A program made the translations under genes and the position numbers. Under the pieces are notes generated by a model. That model searched no databases. It saw only the letters and a program-made list of their open reading frames with translations, and was not told the origin of the DNA. From QAMH01 sp900556425 (GTDB lineage Bacteria > Actinomycetota > Coriobacteriia > Coriobacteriales > QAMH01), in assembly GCA_902475535.1 (NCBI GenBank), contig CABRZR010000004.1, positions 1 through 64,000 on the forward strand: DNA of 64,000 nt, given 5' to 3'. Shown one piece after another: positions 32,857-41,678 of this stretch. Positions within the stretch are counted from its first letter, which is position 1. Every line of letters begins with the position of its first letter.

Positions 32857-34056
32857 TTACGCTTCTTTGTCCATCAACGCCATGACACCCGGAAGCTCCT
32901 TGCCTTCGAGCAGACGCATCGAGGCACCACCGCCAGTCGAAATGAACGTGACCTGATCGGCCAGATCAAACTTCTTGATAGCCGCGACCGAATCGCCACC
33001 GCCGATGATGCTCGTCGCGTCGGATGCGGCCACCGCCTCGGCAACGCAACGGGTCCCGAGCTCGAAGGACGGGAACTCGAAGACGCCCATGGGACCGTTC
33101 CAGAAGACGGTGCCGGCCTCGCGAATGACCTCGCGATACATACGGCCTGTCTTGGGGCCGATATCGAGACCCATCATGTCATCGGGAATGGCGTCGACAT
33201 CGACGGCCTCGGTATAGGCAAGATCGGAGAACTGATCGGCCATCTTTACATCAACGGGTATGACAAGATTGACGTTTTTCTCCTTGGCGGTCTCGAGCAT
33301 CTGGCGAGCCGTGTCGACCATGTCGGCTTCCATCTTGGACTGGCCAACCGAATATCCCTGGGCTGCCAGGAAGGTGAACATCATGGCACCGCCGATGAGT
33401 ATGGTATCGGCGATGTCCATGAGGTTGCTGATGATGCCAATCTTGTCCGACACCTTCGAGCCGCCCAGAATGGCAACGAAGGGACGCTTGGGATTCTCGA
33501 GCATCGAGGTGAGCGTCTCGACCTCCTTGGCGAGCAAAAGGCCACTCACGGCCGGAACGAACTCCGGCACGCCACTGATGGAAGCATGAGCGCGATGCGC
33601 TGCGCCAAAGGCGTCGTTGACGTATATATCGCAGAGCGAGGCAAGGCGGTGCACGAACTGCAGGTCACAGGATTTCTCGCCATCGTCAAAGCGCAGATTC
33701 TCGAGCATCATGATCTGGCCGTCCTTGAGCGCGAGCGAAGCCGAGAGGGCATCCTCGCCGGCGATCTTCTCGCCACCAATGACTGAAACGGGACGTCCGA
33801 GCAGCTGAATGAGGCGCATGGCCACGGGCATCATCGAGAATTGACTCTCGAAATGATCTCCCTTGGGACGGCCCAAATGGCTTGCGATAATGACGCGAGC
33901 GTCATGGTCGAGGAGGTAACGGATGGTCGGCAACGCCTCGCGGATGCGCGTATCATCCACGACGGTACCTTCATACAACGGACAGTTGAAGTCCACGCGT
34001 ACTAGTACGCGCTTGTGGGCTACGTCGACGTCCTTGATGGTCTTCTTGGAATACAT
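32857..34056 (-). CDS. pgk: phosphoglycerate kinase
   Basis: Glycolytic kinase producing ATP from 1,3-bisphosphoglycerate. 399 residues with RVDFNCPL near the start, ASHLGRPKG and the C-terminal ATP site GGGDSVAAIKKF. No gap gene precedes it; the upstream neighbour is a SurA-like lipoprotein 45 bases away. Head of the glycolytic set in this window. Confidence 0.97.
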   Translation of the reverse strand: MYSKKTIKDVDVAHKRVLVRVDFNCPLYEGTVVDDTRIREALPTIRYLLDHDARVIIASHLGRPKGDHFESQFSMMPVAMRLIQLLGRPVSVIGGEKIAGEDALSASLALKDGQIMMLENLRFDDGEKSCDLQFVHRLASLCDIYVNDAFGAAHRAHASISGVPEFVPAVSGLLLAKEVETLTSMLENPKRPFVAILGGSKVSDKIGIISNLMDIADTILIGGAMMFTFLAAQGYSVGQSKMEADMVDTARQMLETAKEKNVNLVIPVDVKMADQFSDLAYTEAVDVDAIPDDMMGLDIGPKTGRMYREVIREAGTVFWNGPMGVFEFPSFELGTRCVAEAVAASDATSIIGGGDSVAAIKKFDLADQVTFISTGGGASMRLLEGKELPGVMALMDKEA

Positions 34057-34101
34057 GCTTCTCCCCTGTTCTGTGAGATGTATCCGCCAACTTGGCCTTG
34101 C

Positions 34102-34860
34102 TTATTCGCCTTCCGGTGCACCCTCGGCACCTGAATCCTGCGTTACCTCGACAATTGCGTAGGGCAACGGCTGTGGAGCTGGATTGATTTTGGGATGGAC
34201 GCTCTCATACAGCTTGTCGAACCATGTGGACCATGCGGTCTTACCGGAAATCTCCTGGCCATCGTCCGTTGTGATGGTCGAGACCTCGTTTTGGAGCTTG
34301 AGCTGCTTGAGCTGTTCGCGAATCTCTTCGCGATACTCATCGAGGTCCTTGTAGCCCTGCCTCTGTAGGACGCTCTCGAAGACGCCCTCCATGAGCCTCG
34401 ACTCGACATAGGAACGCTGCTGCTCGACGTATGCGTCAACGTCCTCATCGCTCACCTCGAGCTTGCGGTCCTTGATCTCCTTCTCGATGAGCTGGCTGCG
34501 GATGATCTGCTCGATGACGTACTCGCGCATTTCCTCGGCAGTACCCTCGGTCTGGTCTTCGTCGGTCTGGCCAGCAGCGGCTGCCGCCTGCGCGGCCGCC
34601 TTCTCGACTGCCGTCTGCATGGAGCCATTTGCGCCCGTATCGTACTCGCGGCCCTTGACGAACTCGGCCCAGGCCGCGTCATCCTCGAGCTCGTAGTACG
34701 TCCGCATGTTTTCAATGGTACTCGTGACTGTTTCCTCGGTGACCGATCCACCGTCGTAGGTTGCCGCAATGGGCTCACCGCATGCAGTCAGGCACGCGCA
34801 GGCAAAAAGCGTCACACCGATGGTAACGAGTGCCAGACGAACGCGCTTTAGCAAGGTCAT
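34102..34860 (-). CDS. SurA/PrsA-type N-terminal domain lipoprotein
   Basis: 252 residues with lipobox LTAC (Cys27). The mature part has the helical SurA_N pattern (AATYDGGSVTEETVTSTIENM ... VIEQIIRSQLIEKEIKDRKLEVSDEDVDAYVEQQR) of periplasmic or extracytoplasmic chaperones. The parvulin isomerase domain is absent, and the second helical part is followed only by a short tail ending EGAPEGE. A folding helper for secreted proteins is likely by family. The Ala/Gln-rich insert AAAQAAAAAGQTDEDQTEG is unusual. It may be co-transcribed with pgk. Confidence 0.72.
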   Translation of the reverse strand: MTLLKRVRLALVTIGVTLFACACLTACGEPIAATYDGGSVTEETVTSTIENMRTYYELEDDAAWAEFVKGREYDTGANGSMQTAVEKAAAQAAAAAGQTDEDQTEGTAEEMREYVIEQIIRSQLIEKEIKDRKLEVSDEDVDAYVEQQRSYVESRLMEGVFESVLQRQGYKDLDEYREEIREQLKQLKLQNEVSTITTDDGQEISGKTAWSTWFDKLYESVHPKINPAPQPLPYAIVEVTQDSGAEGAPEGE

Positions 34861-35004
34861 GTGGTCCTCCTGGTCGAGAAATCATCTGCTGAGAAAGGTA
34901 CCATAAAACGCGCGCCTTGGCATTCATCGCAATTTGGTGCTTTCGCGTGCATACACCAGCGTATGCGCTACACTGTATGCCCGTGTACGACTACAGGAGG
35001 CACG

Positions 35005-35277
35005 ATGAGCGACGAGCAAACGCAAGCACCATCAGACGGACAGGCGAAGGCCAGCCCCTCGCCCGAGGAGTCCGAGCAAGATTCCCAAAAGGTGCAGATT
35101 CCTGAGAATATGAGCTATGCAGAGTATCTCAAGCTCATTAATCCGGATAAGAGCGATGCGGAAATCGCCAAGATGATCCGCAAGGAGAATCGTTACACCT
35201 GGCTTGGGCGTTTCCAGATTCTCGCGTTTCTCGTCATCATCATCCTCATCATCGCCCTCATCGCCACCAACAACTAG
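35005..35277 (+). CDS. 90-residue protein with one C-terminal membrane helix
   Basis: Starts at ATG 35005, with a perfect AGGAGG seven bases before it; the longer open frame from 34861 is non-coding leader. A polar, Gln/Ser/Pro-rich N-terminus is followed by YAEYLKLINPDKSDAEIAKMIRKEN, a compact helical part, and a single hydrophobic segment at about 68-87 ending the protein. That makes it a tail-anchored type with the bulk in the cytosol. The next gene starts nine bases later, so the two form an operon. Family not recognised. Confidence 0.7.
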   Translation: MSDEQTQAPSDGQAKASPSPEESEQDSQKVQIPENMSYAEYLKLINPDKSDAEIAKMIRKENRYTWLGRFQILAFLVIIILIIALIATNN

Positions 35278-35285
35278 GAGGTAGC

Positions 35286-35957
35286 TTGAAGCAGCGCGTC
35301 TCGAGGAGGAACAGACGCACAGCATCAACACAGGCACGATCAACCAGAGACTTGACGGTTCTCGCCATCTCGCTCGTCATCTTCATCGGAGGCTCGACAA
35401 GCCTCGCCTGGGCATTGCACAGCCAGCCTGGCGCCTCTGACGAACCAGCTCGCTCGCTATCGCGACAATCCATCGAACAATCAGATCCCTATATCGGCGC
35501 CATCATGCCCGGCATGGCTCAAGATAATGCAAATGGCCCCGACACGGCACAGCAAACGCAGCAGCCTGCGCAAGTCGATGACGCGCGAACCGAGGCACTT
35601 GATATCTCCGAAAGCGCGACAAGCACTGATGCTGCACAAGATGCGCTGTCAACGCCGAACACGGCGATAGCGACTATCGGACAAGCACCCCAGACGGATA
35701 TGCGGCAAGGATACATCGTTCACCACACGGCATATCGAGAACAGCCGGTCTATCGCACGGTGCACCATCAGGCCTCTACCGCCCGAGAGGTCACGGTAGC
35801 AGGTAAAACGCATATCGAATGGACACGCTGTCCAGTTTGCGATCAACGCCACTCGAGTCCCTATAACGAGCGCGTGCTCGATCACGTCACGCCGGTGCCC
35901 TGCATCGCATGCGGCGGTAGACACGAAGCGGATTACGACGAGACCGTGTATGGATAG
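35286..35957 (+). CDS. membrane-anchored protein with C-terminal zinc ribbon
   Basis: 223 residues from a TTG start with AGGAGGT upstream. A basic N-terminus and one helix at about 25-44 anchor it. A long Gln/Ala/Asp linker follows, then YIVHHTAYREQPVYRTVHHQAS and a CPVC...CIACGGRH pair with several His residues. Proteins with this repeated HHxA...V(Y/H)RTVHH style and a terminal CxxC pair occur on Gram-positive surfaces; function is unknown and metal binding is likely. Partner of the 90-residue protein before it. Confidence 0.65.
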   Translation: MKQRVSRRNRRTASTQARSTRDLTVLAISLVIFIGGSTSLAWALHSQPGASDEPARSLSRQSIEQSDPYIGAIMPGMAQDNANGPDTAQQTQQPAQVDDARTEALDISESATSTDAAQDALSTPNTAIATIGQAPQTDMRQGYIVHHTAYREQPVYRTVHHQASTAREVTVAGKTHIEWTRCPVCDQRHSSPYNERVLDHVTPVPCIACGGRHEADYDETVYG

Positions 35958-35963
35958 AAGACA

Positions 35964-36014
35964 CGTCATTTCGACCGGAGGGGCCGCAAGGCCCCGAAAC
36001 GGAGGAATCTCTCC
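35964..36014. repeat. GTCATYTCGACCGGAG repeat, copy 2 (partial)
   Basis: Begins GTCATTTCGACCGGAG like the copy at 19285, then carries a private hairpin GGGGCC-GCAA-GGCCCC and CGGAGGAATCTCTCC. The right arm is absent or too degenerate to see. It fills the gap between two convergent genes, the zinc-ribbon protein and uvrB. Confidence 0.7.
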
Positions 36015-36044
36015 CATTGCGACGAAAGATCGAGATCGCTCGCC

Positions 36045-38180
36045 TCAGCGCCTGCGGTGCTTGCCGGAGTTCTTGCGTGTGCCCATAGTCGACCCACGTC
36101 GTGAGGTCGCCTTGAGGCGCGCGAGCGCATCGTCTTCATCGGTGCTCTCGACCTTGGCACGCAAGCTCACCGCCTGATCGCGCAGATGGGCCGCCGTCTC
36201 AAAGTCGAGTGACTCGGAGGCCTCGGCCATCTGCTCCTCAAGCGAGTCAATCATACGCAGCACCTCGTCACGTCCGAGCAGTGCGATATCATCGGCAAGC
36301 GCCTTGCTCGTCGAAATCTCCTGGGCGCTCTTGCCCTCGGAGAGCTCGTCCATGATGGATGATATGGCCTTGCGAATGGTCTTGGGCTCGATGCCGTGTT
36401 CCTCGTTGTAAGCCATCTGGATATGACGCCTACGAGCCGTCTCGTCGATGGCGATGCGCATCGAATCCGTCACGTTGTCCGCATACATGATGACACGGCC
36501 GCTTACGTTACGTGCGGCACGGCCAATGGTCTGGATGAGGCTTCGCTTATTGCGCAGGAAGCCCTCCTTGTCCGCATCGAGAATCGCGATGAGGCTCACC
36601 TCGGGTAGGTCGAGACCCTCACGCAGGAGGTTGATGCCAACGAGCACGTCGAAGCTGCCCATGCGCAGCTCGCGCAGAATTTCGACACGCTCGACCGTAC
36701 CGATGTCACTGTGCAGGTAGTTTGCCTTCACGCCCTGGTCAAGCAGAAAGTCCGTAAGCTCTTCGGCCATTTTCTTGGTGAGCGTGGTCACGAGCACGCG
36801 CTCGTCACGTGCAACGACATCCTGGATTTCTGCCAGCAGGTCATCGACCTGTGCCTTTGTGGGACGCAGAACGATCTCCGGATCGAGCAGGCCCGTCGGA
36901 CGAATGATTTGCTCGACGGTCTGCTCGCTCACGCGCTCCTCGTAATCGCCCGGCGTGGCCGAAATGAAGATGAACTGCGGAATGCGCTGCTCGAACTCAT
37001 CGTATCGCAGTGGACGGTTATCGAGCGCACTTGGCAGACGAAAGCCATGCTCGACGAGCGTGACCTTGCGGCTGCGATCGCCCTCGTGCATGCCGCGCAC
37101 CTGCGGCACCGTTACGTGGCTCTCGTCGATGAAGGTCAAAAAGTCGCTGCCACCGAAGTAATCGAGCAACGTGTAGGGCGGCTCGCCTGCTTCGCGCCCG
37201 TCGAGATGACGCGAATAATTCTCGATGCCCGTGCAAAAACCCATGGTCTCGAGCATCTCGAGGTCATACGAGGTGCGCTGCTCGAGGCGCTGCGCTTCCA
37301 GCAGCTTGCCGTTCTTCTTGAGATCCTCCAAGCGCTCGCGCAACTCATCGGAAATGGATACGAGAGCTTTCTCGACGCTGGGGCGATTCGTCACGTAATG
37401 CGATGCAGGCCAAATGGGCGTCGAAGCGTAGCTCATGACCTCCTCGCCCGTGATGCGGTTGATCTCGACAATCTCCTCGATTTCGTCGCCGAAGAACTCA
37501 AAGTGCAGCAGGTTATCCATATAAGGTGGAAACACGTCGACGCTATCGCCACGCACTCTGAACGAGCCGCGTTCAAGCTCGTAATCGTTGCGATCATATT
37601 GCATGTCGATAAGCCGATAGATGAACTCGTCACGATCGAGCGGTACCTCGCGGTCTACGAAAACCGCCATCTCGGCGTAGTTCTCCGGAGACCCGATGCC
37701 ATAGATGCAACTTACAGACGCGACGACAATGACATCCTTGCGTGTGAGCAGCGCTGAAGTTGCCGCATGGCGCATCTTCTCGACTTCCTCGTTGACCGAC
37801 GAATCCTTCTCGATGTAGGTATCGGTCTGCGGAACGTATGCTTCCGGTTGGTAGTAGTCGTAGTAACTCACAAAGTAGTTCACGGCATTGTTGGGAAAAA
37901 ACTCCTTGAGCTCGCTTGCGAGCTGAGCTGCCAGTGTTTTGTTGGGTGCGAGAACGAGCGTGGGCATCTGCAAGCGTTCGATGGTCTTGGCCATCGTGAA
38001 GGTCTTGCCCGAACCGGTGACGCCCAGTAGCGTCTGGTAGCGCATGCCATTTTGTATACCGCTGGTAAGACGCTCGACTGCCTGCGGCTGATCGCCCGAG
38101 AGCTCGTAGGGCGCGACGCACTTGAAGGGATTGCCCCGCTCGCGCCGACCGTTAATCTGTGCACTCTGCGCGCTGTCCAC
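36045..38180 (-). CDS. uvrB: UvrABC system protein B
   Basis: Helicase-like damage-verification subunit of nucleotide excision repair. 711 residues from GTG 38180, with AGGAG eight bases upstream. Walker A reads GVTGSGKTFTMA near residue 53; the beta-hairpin region YYDYYQPEAYVPQTDTYIEKD follows. Helicase motifs are TFIDESHV and QTIGRAARN, and the UVR domain LDFETAAHLRDQAVSL sits near the end. Two bases behind coaE. The order coaE-uvrB is conserved in Actinomycetota. Confidence 0.97.
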   Translation of the reverse strand: MDSAQSAQINGRRERGNPFKCVAPYELSGDQPQAVERLTSGIQNGMRYQTLLGVTGSGKTFTMAKTIERLQMPTLVLAPNKTLAAQLASELKEFFPNNAVNYFVSYYDYYQPEAYVPQTDTYIEKDSSVNEEVEKMRHAATSALLTRKDVIVVASVSCIYGIGSPENYAEMAVFVDREVPLDRDEFIYRLIDMQYDRNDYELERGSFRVRGDSVDVFPPYMDNLLHFEFFGDEIEEIVEINRITGEEVMSYASTPIWPASHYVTNRPSVEKALVSISDELRERLEDLKKNGKLLEAQRLEQRTSYDLEMLETMGFCTGIENYSRHLDGREAGEPPYTLLDYFGGSDFLTFIDESHVTVPQVRGMHEGDRSRKVTLVEHGFRLPSALDNRPLRYDEFEQRIPQFIFISATPGDYEERVSEQTVEQIIRPTGLLDPEIVLRPTKAQVDDLLAEIQDVVARDERVLVTTLTKKMAEELTDFLLDQGVKANYLHSDIGTVERVEILRELRMGSFDVLVGINLLREGLDLPEVSLIAILDADKEGFLRNKRSLIQTIGRAARNVSGRVIMYADNVTDSMRIAIDETARRRHIQMAYNEEHGIEPKTIRKAISSIMDELSEGKSAQEISTSKALADDIALLGRDEVLRMIDSLEEQMAEASESLDFETAAHLRDQAVSLRAKVESTDEDDALARLKATSRRGSTMGTRKNSGKHRRR

Positions 38181-38182
38181 GT

Positions 38183-38806
38183 CTAGCTCTCCTGCTTCTC
38201 GAGCATCTCCATACGCTCATCGTACCAAGCATCAGCCCAATTACCGAGTTCTTCAATCGAACATATGTTCTCACATATCGTATCGGCAATCAAGGCGCGC
38301 TCGGCATCGGTTGCCTGCACACGCATGCGGGCCAGCACGTCGGATGCGTCCATGCCGCGCGTAACGGCACGAGCAAGACGCAGCTCACTTGGTGCCGACA
38401 CGGCAATAACCTCGTCGGCGAGCTGGGCAAACTCGGGCACCTCAGTAAGGAGCTGCACTTCGATGACAAGAATCTTGGCACTCGTGCGTGGCACGCATTC
38501 GACATTGAGAATGTAATTGGTGGCCGCTTCGGTGATGTAGGGAAACGAGATGGCATTGAGATCACGCGTGGCTTCTTCGTCAGCAAATGCCAGCCGTGCC
38601 AAACGCGATGGAACGACAGCTCCATCCTCATCGAGGATCTCCTCCCCAAACCGTTCCGCGAGCTCGGCAATGAGCATGGTGTTGCTGGAGATGAGCCTGC
38701 GATTTATCTCGTCAAGATCGATGGAAACGGCTCCGCGCTCGCACAGCAACTCGACGAGCTTCGACTTTCCCGACCCGATACCGCCTGTCACCATGACCGT
38801 GTACAT
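38183..38806 (-). CDS. coaE: dephospho-CoA kinase
   Basis: Last step of coenzyme A synthesis. 207 residues from ATG 38806 (MYTVMVTGGIGSGKS), with GGAGGT upstream; the open frame extends further but would overlap the small gene. The P-loop is GGIGSGKS, and SIDLDEINRRL follows as the usual Asp/Glu segment. Sits between a 71-residue gene and uvrB in the rpsA-mnmA-coaE-uvrB string. Confidence 0.95.
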   Translation of the reverse strand: MYTVMVTGGIGSGKSKLVELLCERGAVSIDLDEINRRLISSNTMLIAELAERFGEEILDEDGAVVPSRLARLAFADEEATRDLNAISFPYITEAATNYILNVECVPRTSAKILVIEVQLLTEVPEFAQLADEVIAVSAPSELRLARAVTRGMDASDVLARMRVQATDAERALIADTICENICSIEELGNWADAWYDERMEMLEKQES

Positions 38807-38813
38807 GACGCTT

Positions 38814-39029
38814 CTACCTCCACGGATCGGCTTCGGGCTCTTCGTACGAGCTGCGCGCGAGCATGTCCATGTAATCGGAGTACGGGTCGTACCCGTCATC
38901 ATCTTCGTTTTCCGAGCGCATGCCGGCACGCAAGGCGGCATCGATATCGTGCTTCTGACGCTGCTGCGCCCGAAGCGCTGCCGCACGCCCTGCTGCCGAC
39001 ATATGCTCGAAGTCCGTCACGACACTCAT
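38814..39029 (-). CDS. small acidic hypothetical protein between mnmA and coaE
   Basis: About 71 residues (MSVVTDFEHMSAAGR...), basic in the first half (AALRAQQRQKHD) and very acidic in the second (SENEDDDGYDPYSDYMDML, EEPEADPWR). It fills the 236-base gap between mnmA and coaE with short spacings, so it is probably translated. The start is uncertain: GGAAAG touches ATG 39029 and would suit a GTG three codons later better. Function unknown. Confidence 0.5.
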   Translation of the reverse strand: MSVVTDFEHMSAAGRAAALRAQQRQKHDIDAALRAGMRSENEDDDGYDPYSDYMDMLARSSYEEPEADPWR

Positions 39030-39042
39030 CTTTCCGGCGCTG

Positions 39043-40149
39043 CTATCCGGTAACGATTCCGCCGCCGAGAACAAGATCGTCCGAATACAGGACAAGAGGC
39101 TGACCCGGGCGCACGCCGCCCACGCGCTCGCTGAATGCAACAACGACCCCTTCGTCGTTACAGATGACATGAGCAGGCACGGGCTTGCGATCATACGCTA
39201 TGCGGACACGGCACGAGCGCTTGCCCTGCGGGGGCTCAATCGAGGTCCAGCACACATCGCGCAGCAGGCACATCTCGGTGCCGGCCACGGCGCGAGTTGC
39301 GGCATACACACGATGGCTCGCAACATCCTTGTAGACGGCGAAGAGCTCCTCCTCTTCCATGATGGGCGCCGAGCTTGCGTCGTCTTCTTCGCTTACCTCG
39401 TGCGCGATGGTGTAACGGCCCAAACTCTGGTCTGGAGCAAAGCGATACTGCCCCTCGTAGCTATCGATGATGGAATTATCGCCCAGATAGACGATATCGC
39501 CCGTATCACGCTCCAAGCCACCTTCGCCTTCGAGCCATGCGACGAACCCCTCGTCATCGTAGAAACAGGGTTCGCCCTGCCCATCGTTGACAGGAGCAAT
39601 GCGCATGAGGCCGGCCTGCATCGCCATGCGTCTGACGACGCCCTTGTGCAAATCCGCCAAAGGAAAGACAAGCCGCGCAAGTTGATCCTGCGTGAGCGTG
39701 TAGAGCAAGAAGGTCTGATCCTTGGAAACGTCAAGGGGCTTGCGCAGCTGATAAGGCAGCAGCTGGAAGCCCGCCTCATCCTGCGTGATGCGGGCGTAAT
39801 GCCCCGTTGCAACTTGCTCGCATCCAAAGGCAGCAGCCTGCTCGAAAAGCGCGTTCATCTTGAGCTCGCGCGTGCAGACAGTGCAGGGATTGGGAAAGCG
39901 ACCCTGCTCGAACTCGCGCGTGGTGTAATCCTTGACCACGCGGGCGAACTCATCGCGCATGTCAATAACATGATGCTCGATGCCAAGCTTCTGAGCGCAG
40001 CTTTGCGCGCGCTCGATTGCGGCAACCCGCTGCGGGCTGTCATGAAAGCGAAGCGTGACGCCCACCACCTCGTGAGCGTCACGCTTCAAAATCCAGGCGG
40101 CAACAGACGAATCTATGCCACCGCTCATGCCAAGAAGAATCTTAGACAA
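39043..40149 (-). CDS. mnmA: tRNA-specific 2-thiouridylase
   Basis: Thiolates U34 of tRNA-Lys, -Glu and -Gln. 368 residues with the PP-loop LGMSGGIDSSVAA at 7-19, catalytic Cys candidates in NPCTVCTRE and GEPCFYDDE, and the C-terminal beta-barrel region VRPGQPLVLYSDDLVLGGGI. Here the canonical GMSGGVDSS has Ile for Val, a mild change. Lies 12 bases after rpsA. Confidence 0.94.
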   Translation of the reverse strand: MSKILLGMSGGIDSSVAAWILKRDAHEVVGVTLRFHDSPQRVAAIERAQSCAQKLGIEHHVIDMRDEFARVVKDYTTREFEQGRFPNPCTVCTRELKMNALFEQAAAFGCEQVATGHYARITQDEAGFQLLPYQLRKPLDVSKDQTFLLYTLTQDQLARLVFPLADLHKGVVRRMAMQAGLMRIAPVNDGQGEPCFYDDEGFVAWLEGEGGLERDTGDIVYLGDNSIIDSYEGQYRFAPDQSLGRYTIAHEVSEEDDASSAPIMEEEELFAVYKDVASHRVYAATRAVAGTEMCLLRDVCWTSIEPPQGKRSCRVRIAYDRKPVPAHVICNDEGVVVAFSERVGGVRPGQPLVLYSDDLVLGGGIVTG

Positions 40150-40161
40150 GCTTTGCCTTTT

Positions 40162-41379
40162 CTACTCTTCCGTGGGCTCTTCGGTCACGACTTCCTCGGC
40201 CACGACCTCTTCGACCTCGCCAGCAGGCTCGTCATCGGACTCGGGCTTCTCGAGCTCTGCGACCTCGATCTCGACGCCGAGCGTCTCGGCAGCGGCCTTC
40301 ATCGACAGGGAGATGCGGCGACGGTCCATGTCGATGTCCATGACCTTGACCTGAACGGGATCGCCCACGTTGGAGACCTGACTCGGGACGTCGACGTGGC
40401 GGGATGCCATCTCGGAGATGTGCACCAGGCCCTCGATGCTGTCACCCAGCTCGACGAATGCGCCGAACGGCACGAGCTTGGTAACCGTACCCTCGACGAT
40501 GGAGCCGACGGGATAGTTCTTGACGAGCGTGCGCCACGGATCCTCGGTGGTCTGCTTGAGGCCGAGCGAGATGCGCTCGCGGCTCATGTCGACATCGAGA
40601 ACCTCGACCTCGACCTCCTGGCCGACCTTGACGACCTCGGAGGGATGATTGACGTGGCTCCAGGAGAGCTCGGAGATGTGGACCAGGCCGTCGATGCCGC
40701 CCAGGTCGACGAAGGCACCGAAGTCAACGATGCTGGAGACGACGCCCTTGAGGTGCATGCCCTTGGCGAGCTTGGCCAGAACCTCGGCACGCTCGGCCTT
40801 GCGGCCCTCTTCGAGGACGACGCGACGGGAAAGCACGACGTTGTTGCGGTTGCGATCCATCTCGATGACGCGAGCCTCGAGGGTGGAGTGGATGTACGTG
40901 GAAAGATCCTTCACGCGGCGCAGGTCGACGAGAGATGCCGGCAGGAAGCCACGCAGGCCGATGTCGAGAATGAGACCGCCCTTGACGACCTCGATGACCT
41001 CGCCCTCGACGTTCTCGCCGTTGTTGAACTTCTCCTCAACGCTGATCCAGGCACGCTCGTACTCAGCGCGCTTCTTGGAGAGGATGAGACGACCGTCCTT
41101 GTCCTCCTTCTGAAGCACGAGAGCCTCGATCTGATCGCCCAGGTTGACGACCTCGGACGGATCGACATCGCGGCGAATGGAAAGCTCGCGCACGGGAATG
41201 ACGCCCTCGGACTTGAAGCCGATGTCGAGCAGGACCTCGTCACGGTCGAGCTTCACGATAGTGCCGGTGACCAGGTCACCTTCCTCGAAAGGATTAATCG
41301 TGCCATCGATCAGGGCATTCATCTCGTCATCGGAGATCTCGGTTGCATCGATGACGGTAGGATTCTTGATTACGCTCAA
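40162..41379 (-). CDS. rpsA: 30S ribosomal protein S1
   Basis: mRNA-binding ribosomal protein with four S1 (OB-fold) domains in 405 residues, the short Gram-positive/actinobacterial form rather than the six-domain enterobacterial one. Repeated signatures are GxVxxxxxxGAFVDLG...GLVHISELS and the near copy GAFVELGDSIEGLVHISEM. The C-terminus is rich in Glu and Val (EEVVAEEVVTEEPTEE). Its own promoter lies just upstream. Confidence 0.96.
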   Translation of the reverse strand: MSVIKNPTVIDATEISDDEMNALIDGTINPFEEGDLVTGTIVKLDRDEVLLDIGFKSEGVIPVRELSIRRDVDPSEVVNLGDQIEALVLQKEDKDGRLILSKKRAEYERAWISVEEKFNNGENVEGEVIEVVKGGLILDIGLRGFLPASLVDLRRVKDLSTYIHSTLEARVIEMDRNRNNVVLSRRVVLEEGRKAERAEVLAKLAKGMHLKGVVSSIVDFGAFVDLGGIDGLVHISELSWSHVNHPSEVVKVGQEVEVEVLDVDMSRERISLGLKQTTEDPWRTLVKNYPVGSIVEGTVTKLVPFGAFVELGDSIEGLVHISEMASRHVDVPSQVSNVGDPVQVKVMDIDMDRRRISLSMKAAAETLGVEIEVAELEKPESDDEPAGEVEEVVAEEVVTEEPTEE

Positions 41380-41678
41380 GAGGACCCCTTCCTTCGGGGC
41401 CCGCGAATAATTCGTAACGAACGTTTTTACTCGGGGCCAACAAAAACATCACGGTGCGGCCTATTCCGCACGCAAAGATGTATTGTACCCCATATACCCC
41501 TATTTCAAGCAATGACTTTGTAACAATTGCACCGCTTCATACAACGATATATGTATTTTGAGATGTAAGAAATTTTCAGTTGAAATGCTCCCGCAATTTG
41601 AGAGAAAATACCCAAGTTCAAGTATATGTACGAACACGCTACCTAAACGCAGCTTAGACAACACACGGGGGAGCACAC
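41380..41678. other. divergent intergenic region between rpsA and the YARHG gene
   Basis: 299 bases without a gene. The left third is the rpsA leader and promoter. The right part (about 41510-41640) is A/T-rich and presumably carries the promoter of the gene at 41679, but I see no well-spaced boxes. A GGGGGAG ribosome site sits six bases before 41679. No repeat or hairpin stands out. Confidence 0.6.
41481..41507 (-). promoter_or_regulatory. likely rpsA promoter
   Basis: On the minus strand TTGAAA (complement of 41502-41507) is followed after 15 bases by TACAAT (complement of 41481-41486), about 100 bases before the rpsA start. The spacing is slightly short. Confidence 0.5.

Noticed and set aside
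39169..41523. 784-codon open frame on the plus strand opposite mnmA and rpsA
   Set aside because: It is the reverse complement of two certain genes. Long antisense frames are expected at this GC content and codon bias, and it shows no domain or ribosome site.
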